From NCBI GenBank assembly GCA_009692905.1, contig SHYI01000009.1, positions 1 to 16,571 of the forward strand: DNA of 16,571 nt, read 5' to 3'. The stretch comes from Chloroflexota bacterium. GTDB taxonomy: Bacteria > Chloroflexota > Limnocylindria > Limnocylindrales > Limnocylindraceae. How positions within the stretch are numbered: the first letter of the stretch is position 1; every line of letters begins with the position of its first letter. Below are positions 1 to 6,505 of the stretch, piece by piece. A program made the position numbers and the translations under genes. The notes beneath the pieces were generated by a model. That model did not search any database. It saw only the letters and a list, made by a program, of their open reading frames with translations, and was not told the origin of the DNA.

Positions 1-461
1 GCGTCGGCGACAAGACCCTCAGCACCGGTGCTGCGAAGCGCCAGCGCTCCAACGCCGATCGCTGCCAGCACGATGCCGAACCACGCCTGGCGCGGCACGC
101 GAATTCCCTCCAGGAGCCGACCAAAAATCAGCACGAAGACTGGGGTTGCCATCGTCACGACCGACCCCTCGACCGCAGAGGTCAGTGCGGTGCCAGCAAA
201 CTGCAGAAGGATCGACGCGGCAACCGCGATGCCGGCACGCAACACCGCAGCTTTCGGGGCCTTCGCCCAGCCGAGTGACTCACTGCGAAGTGCGGCGAAG
301 GTGGCCAGCGCGGCAACGCCAATCGCCAGGCGAAGCAGGCCCAGCGTTGCCGGTGGGATCGCGGCAAAGGTTTCCGCCGAGACCACATACATGCCGCCCC
401 AGAGTGCGGCGGCAATCGCAAGGTCAGCGGCAGCAGCACGGGAGGCGACTCGGGTGGACAT
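1..461 (-). CDS. EamA/DMT-family membrane transporter, N-terminal part (cut by window edge)
   Basis: The frame read from an ATG at 461 stays open to the left edge, giving 153 residues with no stop, so the 3' half of the gene lies outside the window. The protein starts MSTRVASRAAAADLAIAAAL. It has successive hydrophobic helices around residues 12-32, 38-58, 74-93, 97-113 and 124-141, and shows the WGGMYV and SVVTMATPVFV patterns of the first EamA repeat. EamA proteins are inner-membrane exporters of amino acids or other metabolites; the substrate cannot be told. The gene diverges from the one at 510 across only 48 bases. A TACACT hexamer lies seven bases before the ATG, and no Shine-Dalgarno is seen, so the message may be leaderless. 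The family call is firm; the substrate is unknown. Confidence 0.85.
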   Translation of the reverse strand, partial: MSTRVASRAAAADLAIAAALWGGMYVVSAETFAAIPPATLGLLRLAIGVAALATFAALRSESLGWAKAPKAAVLRAGIAVAASILLQFAGTALTSAVEGSVVTMATPVFVLIFGRLLEGIRVPRQAWFGIVLAAIGVGALALRSTGAEGLVAD

Positions 462-468
462 CTGCAGG

Positions 469-474
469 AGTGTA
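469..474 (-). promoter_or_regulatory. Candidate -10 box (TACACT) for the EamA gene
   Basis: On the minus strand TACACT is followed by seven bases and then the ATG at 461, which would put the transcription start at or one base before the start codon. No Shine-Dalgarno is visible. The spacing is one base longer than in the other leaderless candidates of this window, so this is the weaker example. No clear -35 box is seen. Confidence 0.4.
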
Positions 475-497
475 GCCGTAGCACCACGAGAAGGGCG

Positions 498-503
498 TAG
501 GAT
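498..503 (+). promoter_or_regulatory. Candidate -10 box (TAGGAT) of a leaderless transcript
   Basis: TAGGAT is followed by exactly six bases and then the ATG at 510. That is the distance at which a sigma-70 type -10 element would start transcription on the A of the ATG. There is no Shine-Dalgarno in the gap. The same hexamer and spacing recur before the gene at 6506. Confidence 0.6.
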
Positions 504-509
504 GGTCGA

Positions 510-1220
510 ATGAAAGAACGATTGAACGAACGCCTGACGCGCACCCCATTCCGTCCGAGCGCCGACGCCCGCGCCGACTACGAGACGGATGGCACCACCT
601 TCTTGCAGTATCTCGCCCGTCGCGCGGCCAAGACCGTGATCTTGGAGCCACTGCAGCAGCTACTTGCCGTTCGACGACCAGGCGGACCAATCCCCGCAGC
701 CGCACTCGTCTGCTTCGCCTATTACGCCGTTGCGGCGTCGACCAGCTACGGGCGGGGGTATCGACAGCCGAGCTTCTCGAGCGAGCGCAGTGTGAGCGAA
801 ACGGACCGAGAGACCTCATCGGCCATCACCGCGAAGTCGGTAGGCGCTCGCGGCGATCTTGCCGCGGAGATCTCGGCCGAGGTTGAGGGCGTCGGGCGCT
901 TCGTCGGCAACGAACGCATCCTAGGAACAACGGTTGGGCTGCGCGGACTCGGCATGGCGGCACCGTCGCAGTTCTCGTTTCAAACGACGCGGGGGCGTGG
1001 CGCGCCGCTCCTGGCCTGGCGCGGGGAGGCGCGAGGCACCGTCACGACCGAGCTCGCCCCCTCGCTCCGGGGGACCACGGTTCGGGCGTACGGCAGCCTC
1101 GCCTTGAGCGATGACGCAGGGAGCACGGGGAAGGCGACGCTCAACCGTGAAGGGGAGGTCTCCATCACGGTCACCGACCGCAGCGGAGGGGTCTACACCC
1201 TCAACGCCCCGCTCAAATAG
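510..1220 (+). CDS. Unrecognised 236-aa protein
   Basis: I do not recognise a family. The N-terminal third (about residues 1-60) is charged and probably helical, with the stretch LQYLARRAAKTVILEPLQQLL. One short hydrophobic segment (about residues 61-75, IPAAALVCFAYYAVAA) follows. The rest, from about residue 85, is rich in Gly, Thr, Ser and Val with alternating patterns (for example GEARGTVTTELAPSLRGTTV), which suggests beta structure. No signal peptide or catalytic motif stands out. The start is supported by a TAGGAT -10 box six bases upstream. The gene ends 25 bases before the Rieske oxygenase gene on the same strand. That gene seems to have its own promoter, so shared function is only possible, not shown. 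The base composition and codon use look like the neighbours', and antisense frames are less protein-like. Confidence 0.65.
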   Translation: MKERLNERLTRTPFRPSADARADYETDGTTFLQYLARRAAKTVILEPLQQLLAVRRPGGPIPAAALVCFAYYAVAASTSYGRGYRQPSFSSERSVSETDRETSSAITAKSVGARGDLAAEISAEVEGVGRFVGNERILGTTVGLRGLGMAAPSQFSFQTTRGRGAPLLAWRGEARGTVTTELAPSLRGTTVRAYGSLALSDDAGSTGKATLNREGEVSITVTDRSGGVYTLNAPLK

Positions 1221-1230
1221 CCCCGCGGCG

Positions 1231-1239
1231 TGGCACCAT
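1231..1239 (+). promoter_or_regulatory. Candidate extended -10 (TGG-CACCAT) before the Rieske oxygenase
   Basis: The hexamer CACCAT (1234-1239) sits six bases before the ATG at 1246 and keeps the two most important -10 positions (A at 2, T at 6). It is preceded by TGn, an extended -10 signature that can compensate for the weak hexamer. No Shine-Dalgarno precedes the ATG. This is the least consensus-like member of the set. Confidence 0.4.
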
Positions 1240-1245
1240 AGCGGC

Positions 1246-2538
1246 ATGATTGTTGCGAAGCGCCCCGCCCCGCTCGACCCGGCCGCCATTGCTGCCGTGC
1301 GTCGCCCATTCGACGAGGCCGACATGTTCCCGCCACGCGTCTTCCATGAGCAGGCGATCTTCGACTGGGAGTCGCAGGAGATCTTCCGCCATGAGTGGCG
1401 CTGCGTCGGCCGCGAAGAGGAGACGCCGAACGTTGGCTCGTACCGACTCTTGGAGTTCGCCGGCGAGCAGGTGATCATCTCGCGCGGCGAGGACAACAAC
1501 CTGCACGCCTTCATCAATGCCTGCCGCCATCGCGGCGCCACCCTGATTGAGGGGCCGGCCGACGGGAAGCCCGACTGCGGCGAAGTGAAGAAGATCGTCT
1601 GCCCGTATCACGCCTGGGTCTACAGCCCCGACGGCAAGCTCCAGAAGGCGAAGCACACTGAAGACCTGAAGCGCTTCAACCCGGGCGACTACGACCTGGT
1701 GCCGCTGCGCTGCGAGACGTGGCAGGGATTTGTCTTCCTCACGCTCGACAAGGAAGCCGAACCGCTCCTCACCTATCTCGACGACCTCGTCGATGTGTTC
1801 GCGCGCTTCGACTTTGGGCCACTGCGACTCGCCCAGCGCGAAACCTACGATGTTGCGGCCAACTGGAAGATCCTCGTCGAGAACTACTCCGAGTGCTACC
1901 ACTGCCCAGGGGTGCATCCACAGTTGAACGCGCTCACGCCGTACGACCTTGGTGAAGATATTCCGGCACGCGGCTGGTGGAAGGGCGGCTGGCAGCCGCT
2001 CGTCGGCGAGGCGCTCACCATGGGACTCGACAAGGGATCGCACTCGCGCCCGTGGCTGAAGGGGATGACCGAGACCGACGCGAAGCGCATCCAGTACTTC
2101 GCCGTCTGGCCAAACCTGCTCCTCTCGCTGCACCCCGACTACCTGATGGTGCACATGATTGAGCCGCTCGGCCCAGGCCGATCGCGCGTCGTCTGCGACT
2201 GGTACCTGCACCCCGACACGCTGAAGCTCCCCGACTACGACTTCTCCGACGCGCACGGTTTCTGGGATATGACGAATCGCCAGGACTGGCACGTGTGCGA
2301 ACTGCAGCAGCGCGGCACCGCCTCATCCATGCTGCCGCCAGGGCGATACACCGAACTCGAGGCGAGCGTGCAGGCCTTCGACCTGATGGTTGCCGACCGC
2401 TACGCCGCCGACGGGAACCGAACCTCGCGCGGCTGGGCCGCCGGCCTCGCCCCAGGCGACATGGAGGGGATCGACTTCAGTGATCGCCAGGCGGCGCGTG
2501 CCGCCATCGCCGCAAAGCTCGCCGCCGCCGCGGAGTAA
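1246..2538 (+). CDS. Rieske-type mononuclear iron oxygenase, probable quaternary-amine / betaine N-demethylase (GbcA/CntA-like)
   Basis: The 430-aa protein is the catalytic alpha subunit of a Rieske oxygenase. The [2Fe-2S] site is CxH (C93, H95) and CxxH (C119, H122). The mononuclear iron site is in the ECYHCPGVHP stretch (H219, H224), with D347 as probable third ligand. The residue linking the two metal centres is Glu (E216), where ring-hydroxylating dioxygenases have Asp. Glu here is known from carnitine monooxygenase CntA and its relatives, which break C-N bonds of quaternary amines. The frame is open further upstream (to 1111), but 1246 fits the family N-terminus, clears the preceding gene and has a promoter-like box six bases ahead. 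It converges with a sarcosine-oxidase-like gene nine bases away, supporting an N-demethylation role. No reductase gene is present here. Oxygenase family is firm; substrate (glycine betaine, stachydrine, carnitine) is inferred. Confidence 0.9.
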   Translation: MIVAKRPAPLDPAAIAAVRRPFDEADMFPPRVFHEQAIFDWESQEIFRHEWRCVGREEETPNVGSYRLLEFAGEQVIISRGEDNNLHAFINACRHRGATLIEGPADGKPDCGEVKKIVCPYHAWVYSPDGKLQKAKHTEDLKRFNPGDYDLVPLRCETWQGFVFLTLDKEAEPLLTYLDDLVDVFARFDFGPLRLAQRETYDVAANWKILVENYSECYHCPGVHPQLNALTPYDLGEDIPARGWWKGGWQPLVGEALTMGLDKGSHSRPWLKGMTETDAKRIQYFAVWPNLLLSLHPDYLMVHMIEPLGPGRSRVVCDWYLHPDTLKLPDYDFSDAHGFWDMTNRQDWHVCELQQRGTASSMLPPGRYTELEASVQAFDLMVADRYAADGNRTSRGWAAGLAPGDMEGIDFSDRQAARAAIAAKLAAAAE

Positions 2539-2543
2539 CGCTC

Positions 2544-2560
2544 GGGGCTAGGCGAGCCCC
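2544..2560. terminator. Small hairpin between convergent genes
   Basis: GGGGCT and AGCCCC form a perfect 6-bp inverted repeat with a 5-base loop. It lies just after the oxygenase stop and overlaps the stop codon of the convergent flavoenzyme gene. It could terminate transcripts from the plus strand. There is no T-run, so termination is only a suggestion. Confidence 0.35.
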
Positions 2561-3708
2561 ATCTCTCCCATCGGGCTCGACGGTCCCTCGCTGCGATCGT
2601 GCAGCTTGAAGCGTCGGTCGGGCAGTTGGATTGGGTTGTTGTTCAACGCAGCGCGCGCCATCAGCTCGCCCACCATCGGCCCCTGCTTGTAGCCGTGTCC
2701 TGAGCCGCCGCCCGCGAGCCAGATCGTAGGGCTCTCGGGATGCTGATCAAGCACGTAGTGGCCGCTCTTGGTGCGCTCGTGCTGGCAGGCGCGCGTCTCC
2801 TTGATCGGCGCGCTCTTCAGTGCAGGGAATCGCACCGCACACTCACGAGCCCGTGCAATCGATGTCGGATGCGCCTCGTCGGGCCAGTTACTCGGATCGA
2901 AGTTTCCCGCATCAAACTCCGGGCCAACCTTTACGCCGTGGCCTTGGTCGTTCGGAATCCCCCAAACGGCGAGCCCTTCGTCGATCCAGGTCGGCATGTC
3001 GCCGACACCCATGTTCGGCGCATCGAAGTAGATCGCGTCGCGGCGCACCGGAATAATGGATGCCTCAGCATCGGCGCCAACGAGCTGTGGGAAGAGTTCA
3101 GGAAGCCACGGCCCCGCTGCCCATACGGTTGCCCCTGCGGTAATTGGTGCGCCGCTGGCGTCAAGCGCGCTGCCATCGGCGGCTGGCGTTGCGCGACCGC
3201 GCACGATCACGCCACCCTCACGTTCGAACATGCGCGCCGCTGCGCGCACGCCGTTCCCCGCGCGCAAGAAGCCGGCGGTCGGTTCATAGAGAACCGAACT
3301 GAGGCCGTCGATCCCAAGCGCTGGCCACCGGTGCAGCGCCTCTTCGGGGGTGATGCGCTCGCACGGCACACCCGCCTCGCGCATGCGCTGCTCCGAGTTC
3401 GCCTCCCAGATGCCATCGCCCGACACGAACCAGGCGACGCCACTCTCCACAAAGATCTGCTCGCCGGCCTGCTCGCCCAGCTCTTTCCACGCAGGAAGTG
3501 CGCGCTGCGTCCAGCCCATCAGAAGCGCGTCCTCGCCGTGCGAATGGCGAATGATGCGGCTGTAATCGCCAGAGGTGGTCTTAGGGCCGCCAGGCTCGCG
3601 CTCTTCAATCAACTGAACGGTTGCGCCGAGTCGTCGTGCGTGTAGCGCGGTCCAGGTGCCCCAGACACCGCCGCCAACAACGAGCAGGTCGGGTGCGCCG
3701 CCCGCCAT
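2548..3708 (-). CDS. Monomeric sarcosine oxidase-like FAD-dependent N-methyl amine oxidase
   Basis: This 386-aa protein belongs to the DAO / monomeric sarcosine oxidase family. It starts with a Rossmann FAD motif (VVGGGVWG, residues 10-17). The RIIRH segment (51-55) matches the substrate-carboxylate arginines of this family. C308 falls where these enzymes bind FAD covalently, upstream of HYVLDQHP (317-324). The C-terminal GGGSGHGYKQGP (333-344) is the second FAD-contact loop. Length matches the family (about 390). Members oxidise sarcosine or other secondary N-methyl amines to the amine, formaldehyde and H2O2. By my remembered alignment, the oxygen-activating Lys (K260) is kept, but the nearby active-site His appears as Glu (E264) and the usual TPD near the FAD Cys is absent, so the substrate may not be sarcosine. 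The start is two bases after the ATPase stop, making it the last gene of the transporter operon. An alternative is another secondary-amine or imino-acid oxidase. Confidence 0.85.
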   Translation of the reverse strand: MAGGAPDLLVVGGGVWGTWTALHARRLGATVQLIEEREPGGPKTTSGDYSRIIRHSHGEDALLMGWTQRALPAWKELGEQAGEQIFVESGVAWFVSGDGIWEANSEQRMREAGVPCERITPEEALHRWPALGIDGLSSVLYEPTAGFLRAGNGVRAAARMFEREGGVIVRGRATPAADGSALDASGAPITAGATVWAAGPWLPELFPQLVGADAEASIIPVRRDAIYFDAPNMGVGDMPTWIDEGLAVWGIPNDQGHGVKVGPEFDAGNFDPSNWPDEAHPTSIARARECAVRFPALKSAPIKETRACQHERTKSGHYVLDQHPESPTIWLAGGGSGHGYKQGPMVGELMARAALNNNPIQLPDRRFKLHDRSEGPSSPMGEMGLA

Positions 3709-3710
3709 GG

Positions 3711-4574
3711 CTACTTCTTTGCGCCGAGGGTGCGGAAGCGCGAGAGGAACTCCTTGGTGCGTGGGTCCTTCGGCGCGTCGATCACCTGCTCTGGTGGCCC
3801 GACCTCCGCGAACTCGCCCTGATCCATGTAGTAGACGCGGTCGGCCGCCTCATGCGCAAAGTCCATCTCGTGGGTGACCACGATCATGGTGCGCCCTTCG
3901 TGCGCCAAGTCGGCCATGACCTTGAGCACCTCGCCGACCAGCGTTGGGTCGAGCGCCGACGTTGGCTCGTCAAACAGGAGCACCTTCGGCTGCATGGTGA
4001 GCGCACGCGCAATGGCGACGCGCTGGCGCTGGCCGCCGGAGAGTCGCGATGGGTACTCGTCACGCTTCTCGAGTAGTCCGACCTTGGCGAGATACTTCTC
4101 GGCGATCGCCTCTGCCTCTTTGCGCGGAATCCCCTTCACGTGAATTGGTGCCTCAACGCAGTTCTCAATCACGCTCAGATGCGGGAAGAGGTTGAACTCC
4201 TGGAAGACCATGCCGGCGCGCATGCGCACCTCGCGGATACGATCCTGTCGCTCACTCCCCTCTTTATGGAAGGGGTCGGCACCCACAATGACGCCATCAA
4301 TCTCAACGGTGCCGTCGGTTGGATCCTCGAGGAAGTTCAAGCTGCGCAGGAAGGTGCTCTTCCCTGAGCCCGAACGCCCGAGGATGCAGACGGTCTCGCC
4401 CGGCCACACCGTGATTGATGCGCCGCGGAGCACGTGGTTCTCGCCGAACCACTTGGTGATGTTCGTGGCTTTGAGCACCGGCTCGGCGCCAGGCTTCACC
4501 AGCACGCCTGGCTTCTCAGCTGGGTGGAGCGCATGCACTGCGGGGGTCGTTGAGAGCTGCTTCATGTCGCTCAC
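3711..4574 (-). CDS. ABC transporter ATPase, polar amino acid (GlnQ/HisP) type
   Basis: This 287-aa cytoplasmic ATPase powers the importer whose permease and binding protein lie just upstream. Motifs are complete: Walker A GRSGSGKS (66-73), Q-loop Q125 (FQEFNLFP), signature LSGGQ (178-182), Walker B VLLFDE (198-203), D-loop SALD and H-loop H235. The spacing and the FNLFPH motif are typical of the polar amino acid uptake family. It carries an extra N-terminal segment of about 30 residues before the ABC domain. The longest start is a GTG at 4574, overlapping the permease stop as GTGA. An ATG at 4565 with GAAGGGG eight bases ahead is at least as likely. The next gene starts two bases after its stop, so the four genes from 6373 to 2548 read as one operon. 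Substrate is inferred from the oxidase and oxygenase neighbours as an N-methylated amino acid, not seen directly. Confidence 0.93.
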   Translation of the reverse strand: MSDMKQLSTTPAVHALHPAEKPGVLVKPGAEPVLKATNITKWFGENHVLRGASITVWPGETVCILGRSGSGKSTFLRSLNFLEDPTDGTVEIDGVIVGADPFHKEGSERQDRIREVRMRAGMVFQEFNLFPHLSVIENCVEAPIHVKGIPRKEAEAIAEKYLAKVGLLEKRDEYPSRLSGGQRQRVAIARALTMQPKVLLFDEPTSALDPTLVGEVLKVMADLAHEGRTMIVVTHEMDFAHEAADRVYYMDQGEFAEVGPPEQVIDAPKDPRTKEFLSRFRTLGAKK

Positions 4575-5383
4575 CCCTTCACTGCCTTATTCCGGTCGCC
4601 CGCGGCGAGGCGGGACTCAATGCGATTCTGCACCGCCGTAAAGACGATGGTCAGCGTCCAGTAGATCATCGCGGCGATGATGAAGGTCTGGAGGGTCTTG
4701 AACTCCTTCTGGCCGATGTTTCGTGCGCGCCAGACGATCTCGTGCAGCGCGACGGTCGAGGCGAGGGCGGAGTCCTTCAACATGGCGACAAAATCGTTGC
4801 CGATGGCTGGCACGATGATTCGGAACGCCTGAGGGGCGATGATCCGGCGGAAGGCTGTGCTCCCTGACATACCGAGCGCTGCGGCGGCCTCGCGCTGACC
4901 CAGCGGCACTGCCTGGATGCCGGCGCGGAAGATCTCGGTCATATAGGCGCCGTAGTTCATGCCGAGGGCGCCGATGGCGCAGAAGATCGGGTCAAGAATG
5001 ATGCCTACTTGCGGCAGGGCGAGGTACCAGACCAGCAGCTGCAAGATGAGCGGCGTGCCGCGGAAGAAGCTGACGTAGAACGAGGCGAGCGCGTTGACGA
5101 CCGCGTTGCTAGAGAGGCGACCGAGCGCGCCGATCGCGGCTAGGAGCGTCGCCAGAACGATCGATGCGGAGGAGACGGCGAGGGTGATCCAGATCCCCTC
5201 AACGATGAACGGAGTTGCGCGTGCGATGAAGTCAATCTCTACGTTGAGGGAGAGGAAGACAAACGCCGCGAGCATCGACAAGAGCGCAGCCCAACCGAGG
5301 CGGAAGCGCATCTGCCAGCGCGCAGCACGACGTGCCTCGTCTTTGGCAACCGCCTTTGCTAGTCGCTCGGCATCAATATGCAC
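4571..5383 (-). CDS. ABC transporter permease, polar amino acid (HisM/GlnP) type
   Basis: This 270-aa integral membrane subunit has a charged N-terminal tail (1-27) and hydrophobic helices near residues 28-46, 58-86, 111-130, 132-150, 186-202 and 232-252. Family marks are [11 protein letters not shown] (106-116) and the EAA loop ([22 protein letters not shown], about 164-185), which docks on the ATPase. The start is a GTG at 5383 preceded by AAGGGGG at short spacing (four bases); no better in-frame ATG exists nearby. The gene lies 78 bases downstream of the binding-protein gene, separated by a strong hairpin, and overlaps the ATPase start. As the single permease of the cluster it presumably works as a homodimer. 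Confidence 0.92.
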   Translation of the reverse strand: MHIDAERLAKAVAKDEARRAARWQMRFRLGWAALLSMLAAFVFLSLNVEIDFIARATPFIVEGIWITLAVSSASIVLATLLAAIGALGRLSSNAVVNALASFYVSFFRGTPLILQLLVWYLALPQVGIILDPIFCAIGALGMNYGAYMTEIFRAGIQAVPLGQREAAAALGMSGSTAFRRIIAPQAFRIIVPAIGNDFVAMLKDSALASTVALHEIVWRARNIGQKEFKTLQTFIIAAMIYWTLTIVFTAVQNRIESRLAAGDRNKAVKG

Positions 5384-5404
5384 GCCACCCCCTTGAGTAT
5401 GGAG

Positions 5405-5436
5405 AGGGGAGCTGCGGGTTTTCCCGCAGCTCCCCT
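5405..5436 (-). terminator. Strong intercistronic hairpin between binding protein and permease genes
   Basis: The arms AGGGGAGCTGCGGG and CCCGCAGCTCCCCT form a perfect 14-bp stem around a 4-base loop. It lies within the 78-base gap of the operon. No T-run follows on the minus strand, so full termination is unlikely. Hairpins at this place in binding-protein transporter operons are known to stabilise the upstream message or attenuate read-through, raising binding protein over permease. Confidence 0.7.
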
Positions 5437-5461
5437 ACCCCAATGACCGTTAAACGATTGG

Positions 5462-6373
5462 TTACGGCTTCGTAACGTCGCGACTCAAGTGCGTCATCGA
5501 GAAGCCCGACAACGTACCGTCCGCGTGCATCGCTGCAATGATCTCGTTGATCGCAACGATTGCCGAAGCGGTATCTGGACCCGACTTGTCGAGCGCAAAC
5601 GAGATTCGTCCGGCGAAGTTTGGCTCCTCTGAGAGGAACTTCAGCTTGCCGTCAGAATTTGCGATTGCGTTCTCCATGAACTCACGGCTCTGTGCCATGG
5701 CGTCCCAGTCATCGGTGCGGCCCGCTAGGTACGCCTCGATGCAGTTGTAGTCGGTTGGATAGGTCTTGAGAACGGCACCCGCTGGCGGCGCATTGAACAC
5801 ATCGACCACGGTGCTGCCGGCGAATCCGGTCTCAATCCACGTGGCGTGTGTGGTGCTCTCACCAGCGCAGATCGTCTTACCTGCAAGGTCGGCAACCGAT
5901 GTGTACGTCGAGTCGGTGGCAACCAACAGGTAGCCAGCCTCATAGAAGTACGGCTCAAGGAAGTCGACCACCTCGGCACGAGCCTCGGTCTGGGTCATGG
6001 AGCCGATGGAGATATCCCATCGTCCGCCCCAGTTGCCGGCGGTGACTGCGGCCCAGTCCGGCGTTACCCACTCAACGGTGACGCCGAGGCGCTCTGCCGT
6101 TTCACGAGCGGAGTCTGAGTCGAAGCCAACATACTCGCCGGCTGCGTTCAGCTCGGAATATGGTGGATAGGCTGGGTCGGTTGCGATCTTGATCACGCCA
6201 GCGGCGCAGATCTTCCCGAGCAGCGTGGTGGCTGGCTCGCCAGCGGCGATCGCCTGCTCACAGACAGTGCCTGTTGCGGCACTTGCGCTTGGGCTCGCGG
6301 TTGAGCTACCACAGGCTCCGACCACGATGGCGGCACCTGCAAGGAGCGCCAGGAGTGTCGACTTGATCTTCAT
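5462..6373 (-). CDS. ABC transporter substrate-binding lipoprotein, SBP_bac_3 family
   Basis: This 303-aa protein is the extracytoplasmic receptor of the importer. It has a lipoprotein signal (MKIKSTLLALLAGAAIVVGA) with lipobox VGAC and lipidated C21. A Ser/Ala-rich tether follows, then a family-3 solute-binding fold from about residue 60 (IKIATDPAYPPYSELN). The signature SMTQTEARAEVVDF (125-138) contains R132, which in relatives binds the alpha-carboxylate of the amino acid ligand. The usual Asp that holds the ligand's amino group, after the GRxDA motif, is not evident (GRTDDWDAMAQS, 218-229), which would fit a methylated nitrogen but is weak evidence. GAGGT nine bases before the ATG is a good ribosome site. 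It is the first gene of the operon and diverges from the hydrolase at 6506. Ligand is unknown; betaine-like or N-methyl amino acids are the inference. Confidence 0.92.
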   Translation of the reverse strand: MKIKSTLLALLAGAAIVVGACGSSTASPSASAATGTVCEQAIAAGEPATTLLGKICAAGVIKIATDPAYPPYSELNAAGEYVGFDSDSARETAERLGVTVEWVTPDWAAVTAGNWGGRWDISIGSMTQTEARAEVVDFLEPYFYEAGYLLVATDSTYTSVADLAGKTICAGESTTHATWIETGFAGSTVVDVFNAPPAGAVLKTYPTDYNCIEAYLAGRTDDWDAMAQSREFMENAIANSDGKLKFLSEEPNFAGRISFALDKSGPDTASAIVAINEIIAAMHADGTLSGFSMTHLSRDVTKP

Positions 6374-6405
6374 CTCGTCACTACCTCACATAATCCGGCG
6401 GGGCA

Positions 6406-6418
6406 GGCCCAGCGGGCC
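6406..6418. promoter_or_regulatory. GC-rich dyad in the divergent promoter region
   Basis: GGCCC-AGC-GGGCC is a 5-bp dyad in the 132-base region between the divergent binding-protein and hydrolase genes. It could be an operator, but such short GC dyads arise easily in this composition. A TTAT-containing stretch just downstream on the minus strand could be the -10 region of the transporter operon. Confidence 0.2.
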
Positions 6419-6493
6419 ACCTCAGCGCCTTGGGGGCGATGATCCCACTCTGGCCAGCCTGCTGCCAAGGGGTTGCGCGGGCTGCGCAGGCCG

Positions 6494-6499
6494 TAGGAT
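6494..6499 (+). promoter_or_regulatory. Candidate -10 box (TAGGAT) of a leaderless transcript
   Basis: TAGGAT is followed by exactly six bases and the ATG at 6506; there is no Shine-Dalgarno. The same hexamer at the same distance precedes the gene at 510. A TTGC lies at about the right distance for a -35 element. Confidence 0.6.
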
Positions 6500-6505
6500 G
6501 CCCCT

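Noticed and set aside
1111..1245. In-frame upstream extension of the Rieske oxygenase
   Set aside because: It would overlap the preceding gene by 110 bases, the extra residues are low-complexity Arg/Ser/Pro, and the family N-terminus begins at 1246.
1213..2292. A 359-codon open frame antisense to the Rieske oxygenase
   Set aside because: It has no recognisable motifs, and the plus-strand frame shows complete Rieske and iron-site motifs. Long antisense frames are expected in GC-rich genes.
2740..3645. A 301-codon plus-strand frame over the sarcosine-oxidase-like gene
   Set aside because: Composition is Arg/His/Cys-rich as in shadow frames, while the minus strand encodes a full FAD enzyme.
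5384..5461. Hairpin as a true intrinsic terminator ending the operon
   Set aside because: There is no T-run, the permease gene follows with no evident promoter of its own, and the downstream genes overlap or abut, so read-through is more likely.
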